DNA of 64,000 nucleotides, from positions 707,566 through 771,565 of the forward strand of contig JNEN01001260.1 of assembly GCA_000697355.1 (NCBI GenBank). The letters are read 5' to 3'. Below are positions 10,855-21,708 of this stretch, one piece after another; position 1 is the stretch's first letter, and the number at the start of each line of letters is the position of its first letter. This stretch comes from Syncephalastrum monosporum B8922 (Eukaryota; Mucoromycota; Mucoromycetes; Mucorales; Syncephalastraceae). The position numbers and the translations under genes are program-made. Under the pieces are notes generated by a model. The model saw nothing but the letters and a program-made list of their open reading frames with translations, was not told the DNA's origin and did not search any database.

Positions 10855-12327
10855 ATGTTTCTCTTCAAGAAGAAAAAGAAGAACCCGTCAACGACTACCA
10901 GTGGTAGTCGGCGCTCCATCGAGAACATTCTCACCTCTGCCAAAGAACAACACCAGGGCAAGAAAAAGTCTAATCCACGTTCGCCTGCAACTCGCTTGCT
11001 CAGTGAGCGCATTTTGGCGGCTGTGGTAGACAAGACCAATATTACGGCTTCATCGATCATATCGCATACGTCTGAAGACAACGGTGAAGAAGAGCATCAA
11101 CGGGCTCACCTTACTGCTGACGGGCAACGGGAACATGACAAGTAAAGACCAACGTCTGTGTGGCATTGACAAAACTTTAACCAAAGTCTATCCAATTTCC
11201 AAAGCGACAGGCTGTCTGAAGCACAGACATCTGAACCCGAGCACACAGAGGCCCAAAAAATAACTTGTCATGAGAGCGAATCGTCCATCAAACTGCCCGC
11301 GGCAACACGCAAAGAGGGCGAGATGGCGTTGCCCACGAACAATGATAGTGAACCCGTCAGCAATAATAGCACAGAGCCTATGGCACCCACGCTGAGCGAC
11401 TCGGCCCACAGCACAACAGCAGTTTTGGAGCCGGAAGCAGCAGCAAAAGCACCCAAAACACCACATGACTCGGGGCTCGCTCCGGGTGACCAACCTCGGT
11501 TGGAGGAGAAACGAGAAACAGGGCCAGACACCGAGCCAAACCCGGATAATCCGGCCCCTTCGGACCCTACCTCTCCTGAATCGGTTGAGCCGTTGAATGG
11601 AGCCAACCAGAAGAACAAAAATGGAGGCGAGCCCGCGCACCAGCTCAGCAAAGAAGCGAAAGAGGCGGTCAGTAGTAGCTCGATGACCAGTAGTAGCCGA
11701 AGCAGCAGCAAAAGCAGTTTAAAGACAGACAGCGAAACGGAACGGGGTGCATGCAAGATTTCGGAAAAAAGACAGAAAAAGCGGCACTCGTCGAGCATCC
11801 CTCGCATGCATCCCCCTCTGCCATCGAGCACAGCCGCCGCTACCGTTACGACGACTCCTGCGGCCAGCCGTTCACCTACACCGCCAGCTAAAGCCTTGAA
11901 GAAAGCAGCGCGGCTGTCACACGACAGCAGTCGAAGCAGCAGCAGTAGTGGCGGAAGTGCCATCAGCAACAACAGCTCGAACAATGGCGATAATAACAAC
12001 AACAACAATAGCAATAATAATAATAATAATAATACGACGATAATGATGACGATGACGAGCACGAACCGGAGCCAGCTTCCAGTATCACAAACACGTATCA
12101 CTAAGCCGAATCCTTTGATGAATGCTACAGACAGCAAACCGAGCACCGTCAAATCAAAAAACCCAAACAAAGCTGCACCCACAGCGCAAACAGGGCGGCC
12201 CAATAGGGTAGCTGACCAAGGCAAATCAACAGCCCCAAATGGCCTGTACGGACGTACGGCGGTAGTGACCCGACATGCGGCACCAGGCACAAGCAAACTT
12301 CCGGTGCGTCAGCGTATCACCACATAA
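10855..12327 (+). CDS. Lys/Ser/Asn-rich protein of unknown function
   Basis: Exons 10855-11141 and 11211-12327 (intron phase 2) give 467 residues. The N-terminus MFLFKKKKKNPS is hydrophobic-then-basic, followed by RRSIENILTSAKEQ and a conserved-looking helical piece (RLLSERILAAVVDKT, about residues 48-62). The remainder is disordered: acidic, Ser/Thr/Pro-rich, several short poly-Ser runs and an Asn tract (about residues 350-370) encoded by AAC/AAT repeats around 11990-12035. No enzyme domain is seen and I do not recognise the family. Start choice: the ATG at 10855 follows the pyrimidine leader; an in-frame ATG at 10555 is less likely. The long open frame on the opposite strand (11268-12296) is a shadow of biased codon use. 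Confidence 0.65.
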
Positions 12328-12556
12328 ACAGGACTTTACGTCTAGCATATGAATAAAGTGTTCATACTAGTTTGTTGTATGCCTACCGACCCCGTATCGA
12401 AAACATATTGTTAGAATGAATAGAGACTGACGTGGTTTCAAGCCCAGAAAGGAGCGTCATGCGCGTCAGGCGGGACAGAACTTGCGTGTCATATCTTGCC
12501 ATTAACGAAACTCTTTCTAGCTCTCTTCCCGATCGACTTGCCCCTTCATTAAAGCC

Positions 12557-12822
12557 ATGGTAAGCAGCTCTCAGCCTGTGATGAGTATGAATAACATGCT
12601 CAAGCGGCTTCCTGCTTAGTTCAACGACGATTTTGACGAAGGCAATCCCTTCACGCCTAATTACTTCGGCTCCATGGGCGGCCACGGCGGCCTGCCTGGC
12701 TTCGTCAACCCCAACAGAGGCTTTTCAGAAATGTACCGCTGCTACCCGATCGCCATGATGCAGAATGGCAGCGACCGAGAAAATGTCAATTACGGAGGAA
12801 AAAGTAGGTGGCCTTACTCTTC

Positions 12823-12898
<76 letters not shown>

Positions 12899-14024
12899 CT
12901 GATGATTAACACGCACGATCGTCTGTTGTTTCTAGTTATTCTGCCTCAGTCGGCGCTGGAGAAGCTTTGTAAGTTGAAAGAAGACAGCATGCAACAGACG
13001 TCTGACGAAGCGTTGACAACCACCAGCACAACTGAATATATCCTACCCGATGCTGTTTCGTCTCATCAACGCTGGACAAAACAAGCACAGTCATGCGGGC
13101 GTCCTCGAATTCGTGGCAGAGGAAGGCCGTGCCTATCTGCCGCAATGGGTAAGGCAGCCTATTCACGCTACAGTGAGACCGTGGGCTTACTTATCCTATG
13201 TATCAGATGATGGAGACTCTATCGTTGGAGCCAGGCGACCTCGTTGAAGTCAAAAATACCACCTTAGCTTTGGGCTCCTTTGTCAAGCTCCAACCTCAGT
13301 CTACCGACTTCCTCGACATTAGCGATCCAAAGGCAGTGTAAGTGACATGGGCGTGCTGTATTCGTGTTAGATTTTCTCATCCTGAGACAGACTCGAAAAC
13401 GCACTTCGCAACTTTTCAACCTTGACCCTGGGTGATGTGATCCAGATCAACTACAACAACAAGGTCTTTGCTATCAAAGTCCTGGATGTCAAACCCAACT
13501 TTGAAGAACACTCGGGTATTTCCATCGTAGAGACCGATCTCGAAGTGGATTTTGCACCACCCGTGGGCTACGTCGAACCCTCTGTCAAGCGATCCACACC
13601 TACACCGTCCATGAAAAGCCAGATGCTGAACGATGAGAAGCTGGAGCCCAAGAAGACGGCTTTCTCAGCTTTTGGTGGATCGGGTCAATCACTGCGGAGC
13701 AAGGGAAAAGAGTAAGTACGCACACATACACGGTGTGCACATACGACAGGAGTTGAGCTCACCTAGATGTGTAGGCCTGCCAAAACAGTTACGCCTAGTG
13801 GAGACGATACAGCAGCCATGGACACAGACGACCTCCAACTGGATCCCAACGATGACGGTCCGCTGAATCTCCCTTTTGGCCAGCTCTTCTTTGGCTTTCC
13901 TGTGGTCTTGCCCAAACACCCGGAAGACCAGGAAGAGAAGGCCGAGCATGTTTTCCAGGGTCAAGGGCAAACCTTGCGAGGCAAAAAGTCCAGCAAAAAC
14001 GCAGACAACCGGTCTGCTAGATAG
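12557..14024 (+). CDS. UFD1: Ufd1, substrate adaptor of the Cdc48/p97 segregase
   Basis: Seven exons (12557-12559, 12620-12803, 12936-12968, 13027-13148, 13207-13337, 13391-13711, 13775-14024) give 347 residues. Ufd1 pairs with Npl4 to recruit ubiquitylated clients to Cdc48 in ERAD and proteasomal degradation. The UT3 double-psi-barrel is clear: YRCYPIAM, GGKIILPQSALEKLSQLNIS, YPMLFRL, GVLEFVAEEGRAYLPQWMM, VKLQPQSTDFLDISDPKAVL and LENALRNF, through about residue 200. The tail holds a region rich in Ser/Lys and a final FGQLFFGFPVVLP block. The first coding exon contains only the ATG, split from the rest by an intron. The second intron holds a long TGCG/TG microsatellite. All phases close exactly, and length fits the family. 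Confidence 0.95.
12824..12895 (+). repeat. TGCG/TG microsatellite in UFD1 intron 2
   Basis: About seven TGCG units followed by about twenty TG units, inside the 132-nt intron 12804-12935. Such alternating purine-pyrimidine tracts can adopt Z-DNA. Confidence 0.95.
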
Positions 14025-14252
14025 ACAAATGAACTTGCTCACCCGCTTTCTTGTTTCTTTCTTGTTGCATACCTTTCACCCACCCCCTCCTTTATGCTGC
14101 TACGTACATAGCCTTGCTCTTTTTCGACCATCCACCTCCTACTACAGTGTACACACATTCAGCTCTTGAAATTCGCACTTTGTCCAATCACGCCACAGTT
14201 TGCGTTCCCTTTTCCATTTTCGGTTCCTGTCAACCAAAGCAATACTGTAGTA

Positions 14253-15598
14253 ATGGCCTCTCTTGCACGCCACGGGCTCCGGGTCATTGCATCGTCAGCA
14301 TGCTTGCCGACAAGAAGATTGACGGCGTGCCTGGCGCTTGCCCGACCCCGACCCGCACAGCAGCGAACCTTTCGAAATACCTGCATTGTTAGAAACACCA
14401 TTGAGCCCGTGCAAACAGCTACAGCGAAAACAGTGATTGCGGTACCATGGCGACCAGTATCATTCTATGTCCTCAAACCGCTTTCGGAGACGAGAGTGTA
14501 TCAATTACAAAAAACGATCCAGCAACGATTGGAAGCGTTTGGGGTGGTAGGAAGGATTTACCTTGCCCCGGAGAGTGGGGTGGGCGGTATCAATTGTCAA
14601 ATGGCTGTGCCTGTCCCCGTGCTGCCTCAGGTCAAGGCTTTTTCGACTCTCTCTCCTTTGGTCGTATCGCGTACACCGAAGGTCTGCATGACTCTACTCT
14701 CCCCATATTCAACAAGTTGAGAGTCCTCGTCAAGAAAAATGTATGTGGCGCCCCACCCGAAACAAGCCTATGCTCACACCCGTTTCCTGCTTAGCTCGTT
14801 GCCACCTGTGAGCAGCTCAATGCCCATGAAATACGCTCCGCTCCCAACGACGTACATCTCGACCCCGAGACATGGCACCGCGAACTGAGCGAAAAGGGCT
14901 CTAAAGCTCTTGTTATCGATATGAGGAATCATTATGAATAGTAAGAGCAAGAGAGAGGCCTGCCACTGCGTCTATATGTCTGAAGCACATTAGCAACATA
15001 GGGCGTTTCGAGAATGCCGTCAAAATGGATGTCGACACTTTCCGAGAGGGGCTCCCAGAGTTGGAACGCCTTGTCGAGAAAATGGGCGGGGAGAAGGACA
15101 TCTATATGTACTGCACCGGCGGTATCCGATGCGACGTTGCTTCCTCCGTGCTCCAAAAGAAAGGCCATACCAAGGTGAAACTGGTAAGAATACGTCGTGT
15201 TCACTGTTTGCTTCTTTTTCGCTCACGCGATGGGTGTGCTAAAGCTACGCGGTGGCATTACAGCCTATGGACAGTATATCCGCGAGAGTCAACAGACGTC
15301 GCTTTTTAAAGGCAAGAACTTTACTTTTGACAACCGCCGCGGTGAACGCATGACCGACGATGTGCTCTCCAGGTGCCTCCACTGCGGCACGACCTTCGAT
15401 ACTATAGTCAACTGTGTCAACCGCCTATGCAATATGTTGATGGTCCAGTGCCCCGCCTGTCGCACTCGGATGAAAGAGACTTGCAGCGACCTTTGCAAGG
15501 ACCATGTCGAAGGCAAACGTGAGTACACCCTAGAGTATAATTATAGCAGACAGATCCGGCCCCCATCAGCACCATATCCTTCCTCCACACAATCATAA
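14253..15598 (+). CDS. Rhodanese-domain TrhO/TSTD2-like protein, with apparent frameshift
   Basis: Exons 14253-14740, 14795-14940, 14994-15183 and 15245-15598. The family combines an N-terminal acylphosphatase-like fold, a rhodanese domain and a C-terminal Cys-rich tail; bacterial TrhO hydroxylates tRNA uridine 34. Seen here: FYVLKPL, GRIYLAPE..GINCQMAVP, KLRVLVKKNLVA, LVIDMRNHYEYNIGRFENAV, the catalytic loop YCTGGIRCD, LLRGGITAYGQY, then CLHCGTTFDTIVNC and CPACRTRM. The Arg-rich, Asp/Glu-poor first 45 residues look like a mitochondrial presequence. The frame changes within exon 1 at a five-T run (14639-14643): upstream conserved blocks are in one frame and FDSLSFG onward in another, as if one T were missing. 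With that correction the length would be about 392 residues. The last codons could alternatively be altered by another intron starting near 15524 (GTGAGT). Confidence 0.8.
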
Positions 15599-15703
15599 TG
15601 GAATAAAGCCGCATGTACAAAAGGGACATTTATTGTATCATGTTCAACATGACGGAAATGGTGTATGTACAAACATATCAACTGTGATTGCTCGCGGCAT
15701 TAT

Positions 15704-16059
15704 TTACTTGGAGCTTTGGCTCGAGTCGCCAGGGAAAGAAGGGTGTGAGTTACGGCTAAAGTTAGCACCGTAGGAACGGCGCCAGTGGTGTTCAGCCTAT
15801 TGACAAAGGCACAGCCGGTGTTGGAGGACAACATACATAGATGTAGGAATCATTAACTTACCTGCTTGCGGGCTTCATACAGGTCGTTTTGGACTAAGCC
15901 GCTTGAACGTCGACGCGCCATTGTATGCGGATGCACGGGAGAATAGATGTCCGAGGACTGTTCGTTCGACGTCGTCGAGTTTCTGCGCTTGTTCATGTAT
16001 ACAGCTGCACCAGCAGCACCCACAGCGCCAAGAGTAATAAAAGTTCCAGTACCAGGCAT
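15704..16059 (-). CDS. Small predicted membrane protein, 96 aa
   Basis: Two exons on the minus strand (16059-15862, then 15796-15704; intron phase 0 with GTAAGT donor and AATAG acceptor). The product starts MPGTGTFITLGAVGAAGAAVY, a Gly/Ala-rich single helix (about residues 6-22), followed by basic NKRRN, a hydrophilic Ser-rich middle and a C-terminal part with EAEHHWRRS-like charge and a Ser-rich end. A short N-terminal helix followed by positive charge suits a mitochondrial or ER membrane peptide, but the family is not recognised. Its stop is 106 bp from the convergent rhodanese-gene stop. Confidence 0.65.
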
Positions 16060-17910
16060 GATAATCGGTTTCTTTTTTTCTGTTCTCTGTAGGTGTCGTA
16101 GAGAAAAGTTAAAGAGAATAAAAGCGCCCGTTCCTCTGGCTCTTTGTTTAAATATGGTGGATGAAAGATAGCATGGTAGACTAAGCGTATGAACCTATCA
16201 TATTGCGTCAATATGATTATTTTTCTCCCATGGTCATGCAAAAAGGACAAAACAGTGTGTGGGAACTTGTCAATATCCATGGACGCCTGCTCCAGAACGG
16301 CAAAAAGTTCACTTGCGCATAAACAGAAAAGAAACATCACGCGCAAGAGTATGCAGACACACCTTATCCTCCACTTTTTCCCATATATTCCCACCATGCC
16401 CCTCGCCATTTTTCCCGTAGGTTTAGGTAAAGTTGTACGGAACATGCTGAAGCCAGGAAAGGCACCAGTCTAACCACGTCATGTTTGGGCATAATTAGAC
16501 ACGCTAGCATGTCGTGACTTGAAATCGTTGCATGAAATCGTAGCTTAGTCCCTTTAATGTTTAACGCGATTTAAGTCGCTGTCCCTTCCTTCCTTTGATG
16601 AAAGGCTTGTAGACGCAGATATGTCTTAGTAGCAGCACATAGCTACAAGGTTAACAGAGTTACAATCGTACCGTTAATCCTTCTGTCACAATGCCCCAAT
16701 GTGAAAGATCATTGCTGCCTGGTATCTTAGATGTGCTTTCTATTTTTTTTTATTTTAAAATTTCTCACAGGAAAGCCATTATTCTCCAGCGTTCGGTGGT
16801 TAAGATCATCTATCGTGAGCGGATTTCAAAGCTAAGGGACAAGGACACTGGGCTCATGGACCCATTGCAGTAGAAGAGTATGCTATGGCTCCGTCCGTGC
16901 GCTCCTATATATTCACCTTCGGTCATAACGCCTATTCATGTCATTTTTTCAAGCTACTCTCTCCCTTGTGCAAAACATAAAATTATACACACCCCGATTC
17001 ATCAGTCTCAGGTATATGCACCTAAGGCTATGATCGCATTTAAAATTGTGGTAATGGTACGATGCATCTATCTAGCATTTCCTTCAATTGGTTATATCAA
17101 GCAGCAGTTTTTTAACTCGCTCCAAAAGGACTCATCAGACCTCATTGAGCATCTTTAGTCTGTAGCTATCACAACACGCGTTACTGAGTATATATAGTCG
17201 CTCACTAGTCTTCAGGGAGTATATTACTATACGTTCTGGCCTAGTTCTGCTCAGAAAACATCCTTACAAGCTCAACGTCGAGGGATCGAGAAAGGTGACA
17301 GAGGCAGACTAGCTTAAGCTCAAGCTTGGTCTATATCTACTGTACGATATCCTTATTTGTAAGGATACTGACACTGTGACATGCTCGCTTTTCGAACCCC
17401 TATTGCTCTTCCCGGAAATCATATCCATGCAACTCTCGGGTTTCCAGTGAGAAGCACAAACAGTCATTGATGGGAAGCCGGACGAGTTTTGGCTGGCTAT
17501 AAGAAATCAGAGCCTTATAAATATTAAATTTGAAAGGCCAATTTCCTCAGCGGTCCCAAAGTATTTCGTACACATCAGCTGTGTATCTGAGGACCTGGTT
17601 AATGAATACTGTACTCTTACCATCTGTCAGTTTGGAACGAACAGCGCTGTCTTCATACAAAAGATTACACGAGATAATCTGTGAATGAAACTGATAAAGA
17701 GAAACCGTCGTTCCAGTAGCTCTGTTTTCGAAGATACAACAAGATAAAAGCAAAAGGTTGGGGGAAGAGCAAACAGAAAGGGGAACGTACGTGCGAGAAG
17801 GACGAGTGTGGACTAGAAAAGGGAAAGGAAAGCAATCGAGCGTATACATAAATGGTGGTATAATACAACTGGTCGCGGAGGCATATTGTGGCGGAAGAAT
17901 GGTGATGTGT
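16060..17910. other. Intergenic, no gene recognised
   Basis: About 1.85 kb, AT-rich. Open frames of 60-150 codons exist but read as hydrophobic random sequence with no splice-consistent extension. A short perfect stem (TATCCTTA-TTTG-TAAGGATA) lies at about 17350-17369. Confidence 0.5.
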
Positions 17911-19411
17911 TTAGGTGGCAGAGACCTTGGCAGGGAATGTGATTGGTGGTTGCATGTAGGGTGACGAAGATGGTTCGAGGACGAGAGGAGGGGTGGGCAA
18001 AGACTTGTCAAGCTCGCTTTTGACAAGACGCAGGTGCACATAATCGTCTGCTGGGCGCGGAAGCATGTCGCTCACCGCACAAATGTCTGTCTGGACCGCT
18101 GCATCGACACCTTTTCTTTTCATGTGCGATTTCTTACTTTCATCCAAGAGCTGGTCTGCCCATTGCTTCATGATCCGATTGCACGTCCTTGTCAACTCCG
18201 TGTCATCAAACTTGTATCGACATGCCATTTTGACGACTTTTCCTATCTTGGTATTCTATATTTGCAAAAACGCGTGCGCATCGGTGTCAGCTGCCTGGTC
18301 CTACTTCCCTGAATCTTTATACGTGTCCGATACTCACTCGAATGACAAAGTAGCTAATATGCGTGTGTTCAATCTCCTCCAGGATGCTCGCGATCTTGGG
18401 ATAGACGGAGACAGGTATCTCACCCTGTTAGGCATGAATGTTAGTATAAAACAGTCGATTTTCACATCAAAAGAGAAAAAGAGAAAAAAAGGAAGTCGCG
18501 GAGCCAAGCAAGAGAAGGGAAGGAGATACTAACCTGTTGTTTGTTATACACGTATGACTGCAACGTGTAACGCAAGCTCAGCATGCGCTTGTAGAGTGGC
18601 GTTTGGCGCAAGTTGTCTTCTTCATCTGTGCTCCAGCTCTTGGGTTCATCCTCTTCTTTGTCAGACGAAAGCGATTTGCGCTGTCATCATAGGAAAGAAG
18701 GAAGAATTTCAATTAGCCCACAGTTCTTTTTCTTTTTGCACTCAACCATATTCCCCCTTGGGCTGTTCGCAGGTACTGTCCTTCACACCTCTTTCTCTGA
18801 TGTTTCCCCCTCTTTGTTTTACATACCCGTTTCTTATTCGTCTCGACAGGAGTAGCTGCGGTAGTCCGTTGCCGCTTTGGCTTTGGCTTCGGCTTTGTTG
18901 GAGCTTGTGATTTTTGTGTTTTGGCTTTGCCTCTTTTCTTGTCGTCGACAGGCATGAGGGGAAAGTCAGGGCCACCGTTTTTCTCGTTATAAGCCTGTGC
19001 TTCCTCGTAAGCTTGCTTCAGAGAACGTTGGTTGACTATGGCCGGTTTGCTGATGGGCTGTATATGCGTGTCATCAAAAAACCCACTGTGTGACATTATT
19101 TCACATGAGTCCAACTGCGCTTTTTTCTTTCCTTGTTCTTTTGTGGTCAGCATAATACTTTACTTACTAGTCATTGGTGCCGAAAAAACAGACAGTGCAA
19201 GTCAGCCGCTTGCTCTTCTTTTTCGCGACCATGACGGCCTCAGGAGTATCTGCCTCGGACACAACCTACGCAGATGGGAAAAGTAAGCGCGTTGAGCAAA
19301 TGGCGTGTGTGGGAATACGTTGTTATGGCGGCTTACTTTGGCAGGCCACCATGGGAAACCATGCAGTTTGGCAAGCACGATCTTGCCTGGCGTGTAGTCA
19401 ATCTCGCTCAT
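17911..19411 (-). CDS. PWWP + LEDGF/IBD-like chromatin reader
   Basis: Six exons on the minus strand (19411-19337, 19265-19168, 19085-18827, 18680-18534, 18424-18338, 18255-17911) give 336 residues. The N-terminus is a PWWP domain: PGKIVLAKLHGFPWWPAKV (residues 8-26), then TCTVCFFGTNDYGFFDDTHI, which supplies the rest of the aromatic cage fold that binds methylated H3K36. A basic linker PTKPKPKPKRQR follows. The C-terminal part has SILEEIEHTHISYFVI then NTKIGKVVKMA, matching the helical TFIIS-N/LEDGF integrase-binding-domain fold. This PWWP-plus-IBD order is that of animal HDGF-related/LEDGF proteins, which tether partners to transcribed chromatin. Phases close at all five introns. Confidence 0.82.
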
Positions 19412-20454
19412 TGAGAACTGCGTTACGTTGAACGAGTCAAAGGCAAAGTAAAGAAAAGAAAAAAGAGAGAGAGAGGGAGAAAGGGATAGATAAAGGTGAA
19501 GAAAAGAAAAGAAAAGAAAAGTGGGCTCACATATGCGCGCAGAAAGAGAGGGAAAAAGTGCGAACGCAGAAAAATGACGAGATGTCCATTATCGGGTGTG
19601 GGTGCCGCGTGTGTATCATAGTATGGTTTTTCCCTTTTTTTTTTTTTCTTTTTCCCTCTGGCTCCTTTGTGCTGTTGATGCGCGCTGTGTTTCAACAACG
19701 GTACACACGCACGCACCAACCAACAACGAGCGATGATGTGTATTCTTTTTTCGGTATTTCAATCGACGCCACGCTTCTTGCATCATGTCAAAAGTGCTCG
19801 TTTTTCGCATCCGGTCCCGCTGGTTGGCTGCCAAGAATGAAACAGCAGGCAACTCATGTAGAAAATGACGGTTGGAATAGAATATGCTTGGACACGCTGG
19901 TATATCGAAACGCATCCATATTTCGGAGCGCACCCGGCGTGTAGACGGAGCCGACATGTCCGGAAACGGCAAAGATCGTTCCATCGAAACGAGGCAATAA
20001 TGACGGCAACCTGCTCCGAAAATAAAAATAATAAAAAAAAAGGGGGGGGGCGAGTTCTCTCCTTCCAGAACCTCACACGCGTCATCGTTCTTAAGTAATG
20101 CACTTTACTATAAAAAATACATTAGTCCGGCCTTTGTCGCTGTCATAAAGGCGAGCTATGATTTATGTCCATTTAGCAACAGGAACAGGATGGCGCAAAT
20201 GGTGTGAGTGTTGAACAAACATGACGATCTTATCTTGAAAAAAGCACCTCACTAAGCTTGAAGGCTACTGGCTGGAATAGTGATATTCGAAAGCTTATGC
20301 GGTTGCATTTGTTTCAGCGCCGCGAGTACAAAAGATAGCTTATGCAGACACCCCTGAAAGCGTTATATTTATGCTTCAGCGGGTCATTCTGGACTTTTAT
20401 GATACCCTGTATTTCTCTTTGTTTTGTTTTGTTCTTTACAGTGCCAATATGTAT
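19412..20454. other. Intergenic, no gene recognised
   Basis: Contains GA-rich low-complexity sequence (19440-19560), a T10-12 run near 19635 and the A9-G9 junction at 20033-20050. No coding sequence supported. The PWWP gene promoter should lie at its left end. Confidence 0.5.
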
Positions 20455-21708
20455 CTACTGAGACGTCGATTTTGCATATCGCAAAGCGGTATCCAGGAGC
20501 TTCCTCCGACGAGAGAAGCCGATGAGACCAAAGAGACCAAAGAGAGAAAAGCTGACGAGAAGGCGAGAAGTGGTGCGCGCTTGAAGCCAACGGAAAGGAT
20601 TAGAGGTAGGAGAAATGCTGTTATTGCTGCCCGATGAAGATGCACCCGCCTGGCCGGTAGAGGTCCCGTTATCGTTGGTGCTGGTGAGGTTGTCTGGTTC
20701 CTTCATGCGCTGCGACCGGATAACGCGGCGGTCCTTATCGAGGACGAGCCGGAGATGGCGCTCGGGCTGGCTGTAACCGCCGTCGCTGCGGTGCAGACCT
20801 TCGTAAGGCTTTAGAGTCTCGCTGTGCAGGCTCTGGCCATAAAAGCCGACGCGGTCGAGTCGGGGCAGATAGAGTTCGTAAGCGGGCATGTACGTGTCGA
20901 TAAACGCACGCACGTCTTCGTCGGACATGCCGTCCACACCACGGGTGGCCTTCATGTGGTGCTCTTGTTGCAGCCGCCACTCAAACACTTGCTCTGGGTC
21001 GGCAGGTGAAAGGTGGACAAAGATATCAAAGAACGAATAGAGGCGGGCCTCGTAGGCTCGCAAGTTATCATTCAGTTTTTCCAGGTGGGGCAGTTGGAAC
21101 AGAGGCAAGCGACTCTCGCCTCGCACCGTGTTTTTACCGGTTGCACATGCTTCACGGTACATGCGACGCAGGTCCTCAAGCTGCAGCGGCTTGAAGCCTT
21201 GCGACCAGCCTTCAAACAAGATCACGTCGTAGGGCGCATACGTCTTTCGCCACTTTGGCCGGTCGACCCGGTCACCCAGCCCACCGTGCAAGCTCTTATC
21301 GTACGATGGGATCGACACTTCCACAGGCCTGTCTGCGCTGTGCTCCTTGTTAGCTTTCACCAGACTCGTCAACGTCCGCGTCGCCAGCTCCAAATCGTGC
21401 GAGCCTGCTTGACCGCGTTTCTGTAACAATGGATTGTCCGGATTCGCCGCAGCGAGACGGACCTGATCGGCGCGAGTCAGGTAGAAATCGTCGAGGGAGA
21501 AACTGACAACATTGAGGTTGTAAGGCTCGCTGGTCAGAATGTGCTGGAGTGTATCGCACAGAGTGGTCTTGCCACTGCCCTGACAGCCCGAGACACCCAC
21601 GATAAACGGACGGCCTGCAAACTTGGCATCCTGAATGTACTGATTCCGGTGGTGAATGATATGCTGGAGTGATTCCTCTACTTGAGGCAGCATAGTGTAT
21701 GACGCCAT
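20455..21708 (-). CDS. TDA10: Tda10/glycerate 3-kinase-like P-loop kinase with C-terminal anchor
   Basis: Single exon, 417 residues from the ATG at 21708; an in-frame ATG at 21765 exists, but the added 19 residues look like leader. The P-loop is GCQGSGKT at residues 41-48. Later come NVVSFSLDDFYLT, the family block with DDFYLT, and YDVILFEGWSQGF, the Walker-B-like strand with the FEGW motif shared by plant D-glycerate 3-kinase and yeast Tda10. The family phosphorylates D-glycerate in plants; the yeast role is unclear. Unlike compact relatives, this protein has a disordered Ser/Asn-rich linker (about residues 345-380) and a C-terminal hydrophobic segment (LLVSFSLFGLFGLIGF) followed by RRRK, suggesting a tail-anchored membrane form. 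Confidence 0.85.
   Translation of the reverse strand: MASYTMLPQVEESLQHIIHHRNQYIQDAKFAGRPFIVGVSGCQGSGKTTLCDTLQHILTSEPYNLNVVSFSLDDFYLTRADQVRLAAANPDNPLLQKRGQAGSHDLELATRTLTSLVKANKEHSADRPVEVSIPSYDKSLHGGLGDRVDRPKWRKTYAPYDVILFEGWSQGFKPLQLEDLRRMYREACATGKNTVRGESRLPLFQLPHLEKLNDNLRAYEARLYSFFDIFVHLSPADPEQVFEWRLQQEHHMKATRGVDGMSDEDVRAFIDTYMPAYELYLPRLDRVGFYGQSLHSETLKPYEGLHRSDGGYSQPERHLRLVLDKDRRVIRSQRMKEPDNLTSTNDNGTSTGQAGASSSGSNNSISPTSNPFRWLQARTTSRLLVSFSLFGLFGLIGFSRRRKLLDTALRYAKSTSQ

Noticed and set aside
11268..12296. A 342-codon open frame on the minus strand opposite the Asn/Ser-rich gene
   Set aside because: It is a shadow: poly-Leu and Ala/Val runs mirror the AAC, AGC and GCA codons of the plus-strand gene, and the plus-strand gene has a well-formed intron and start.
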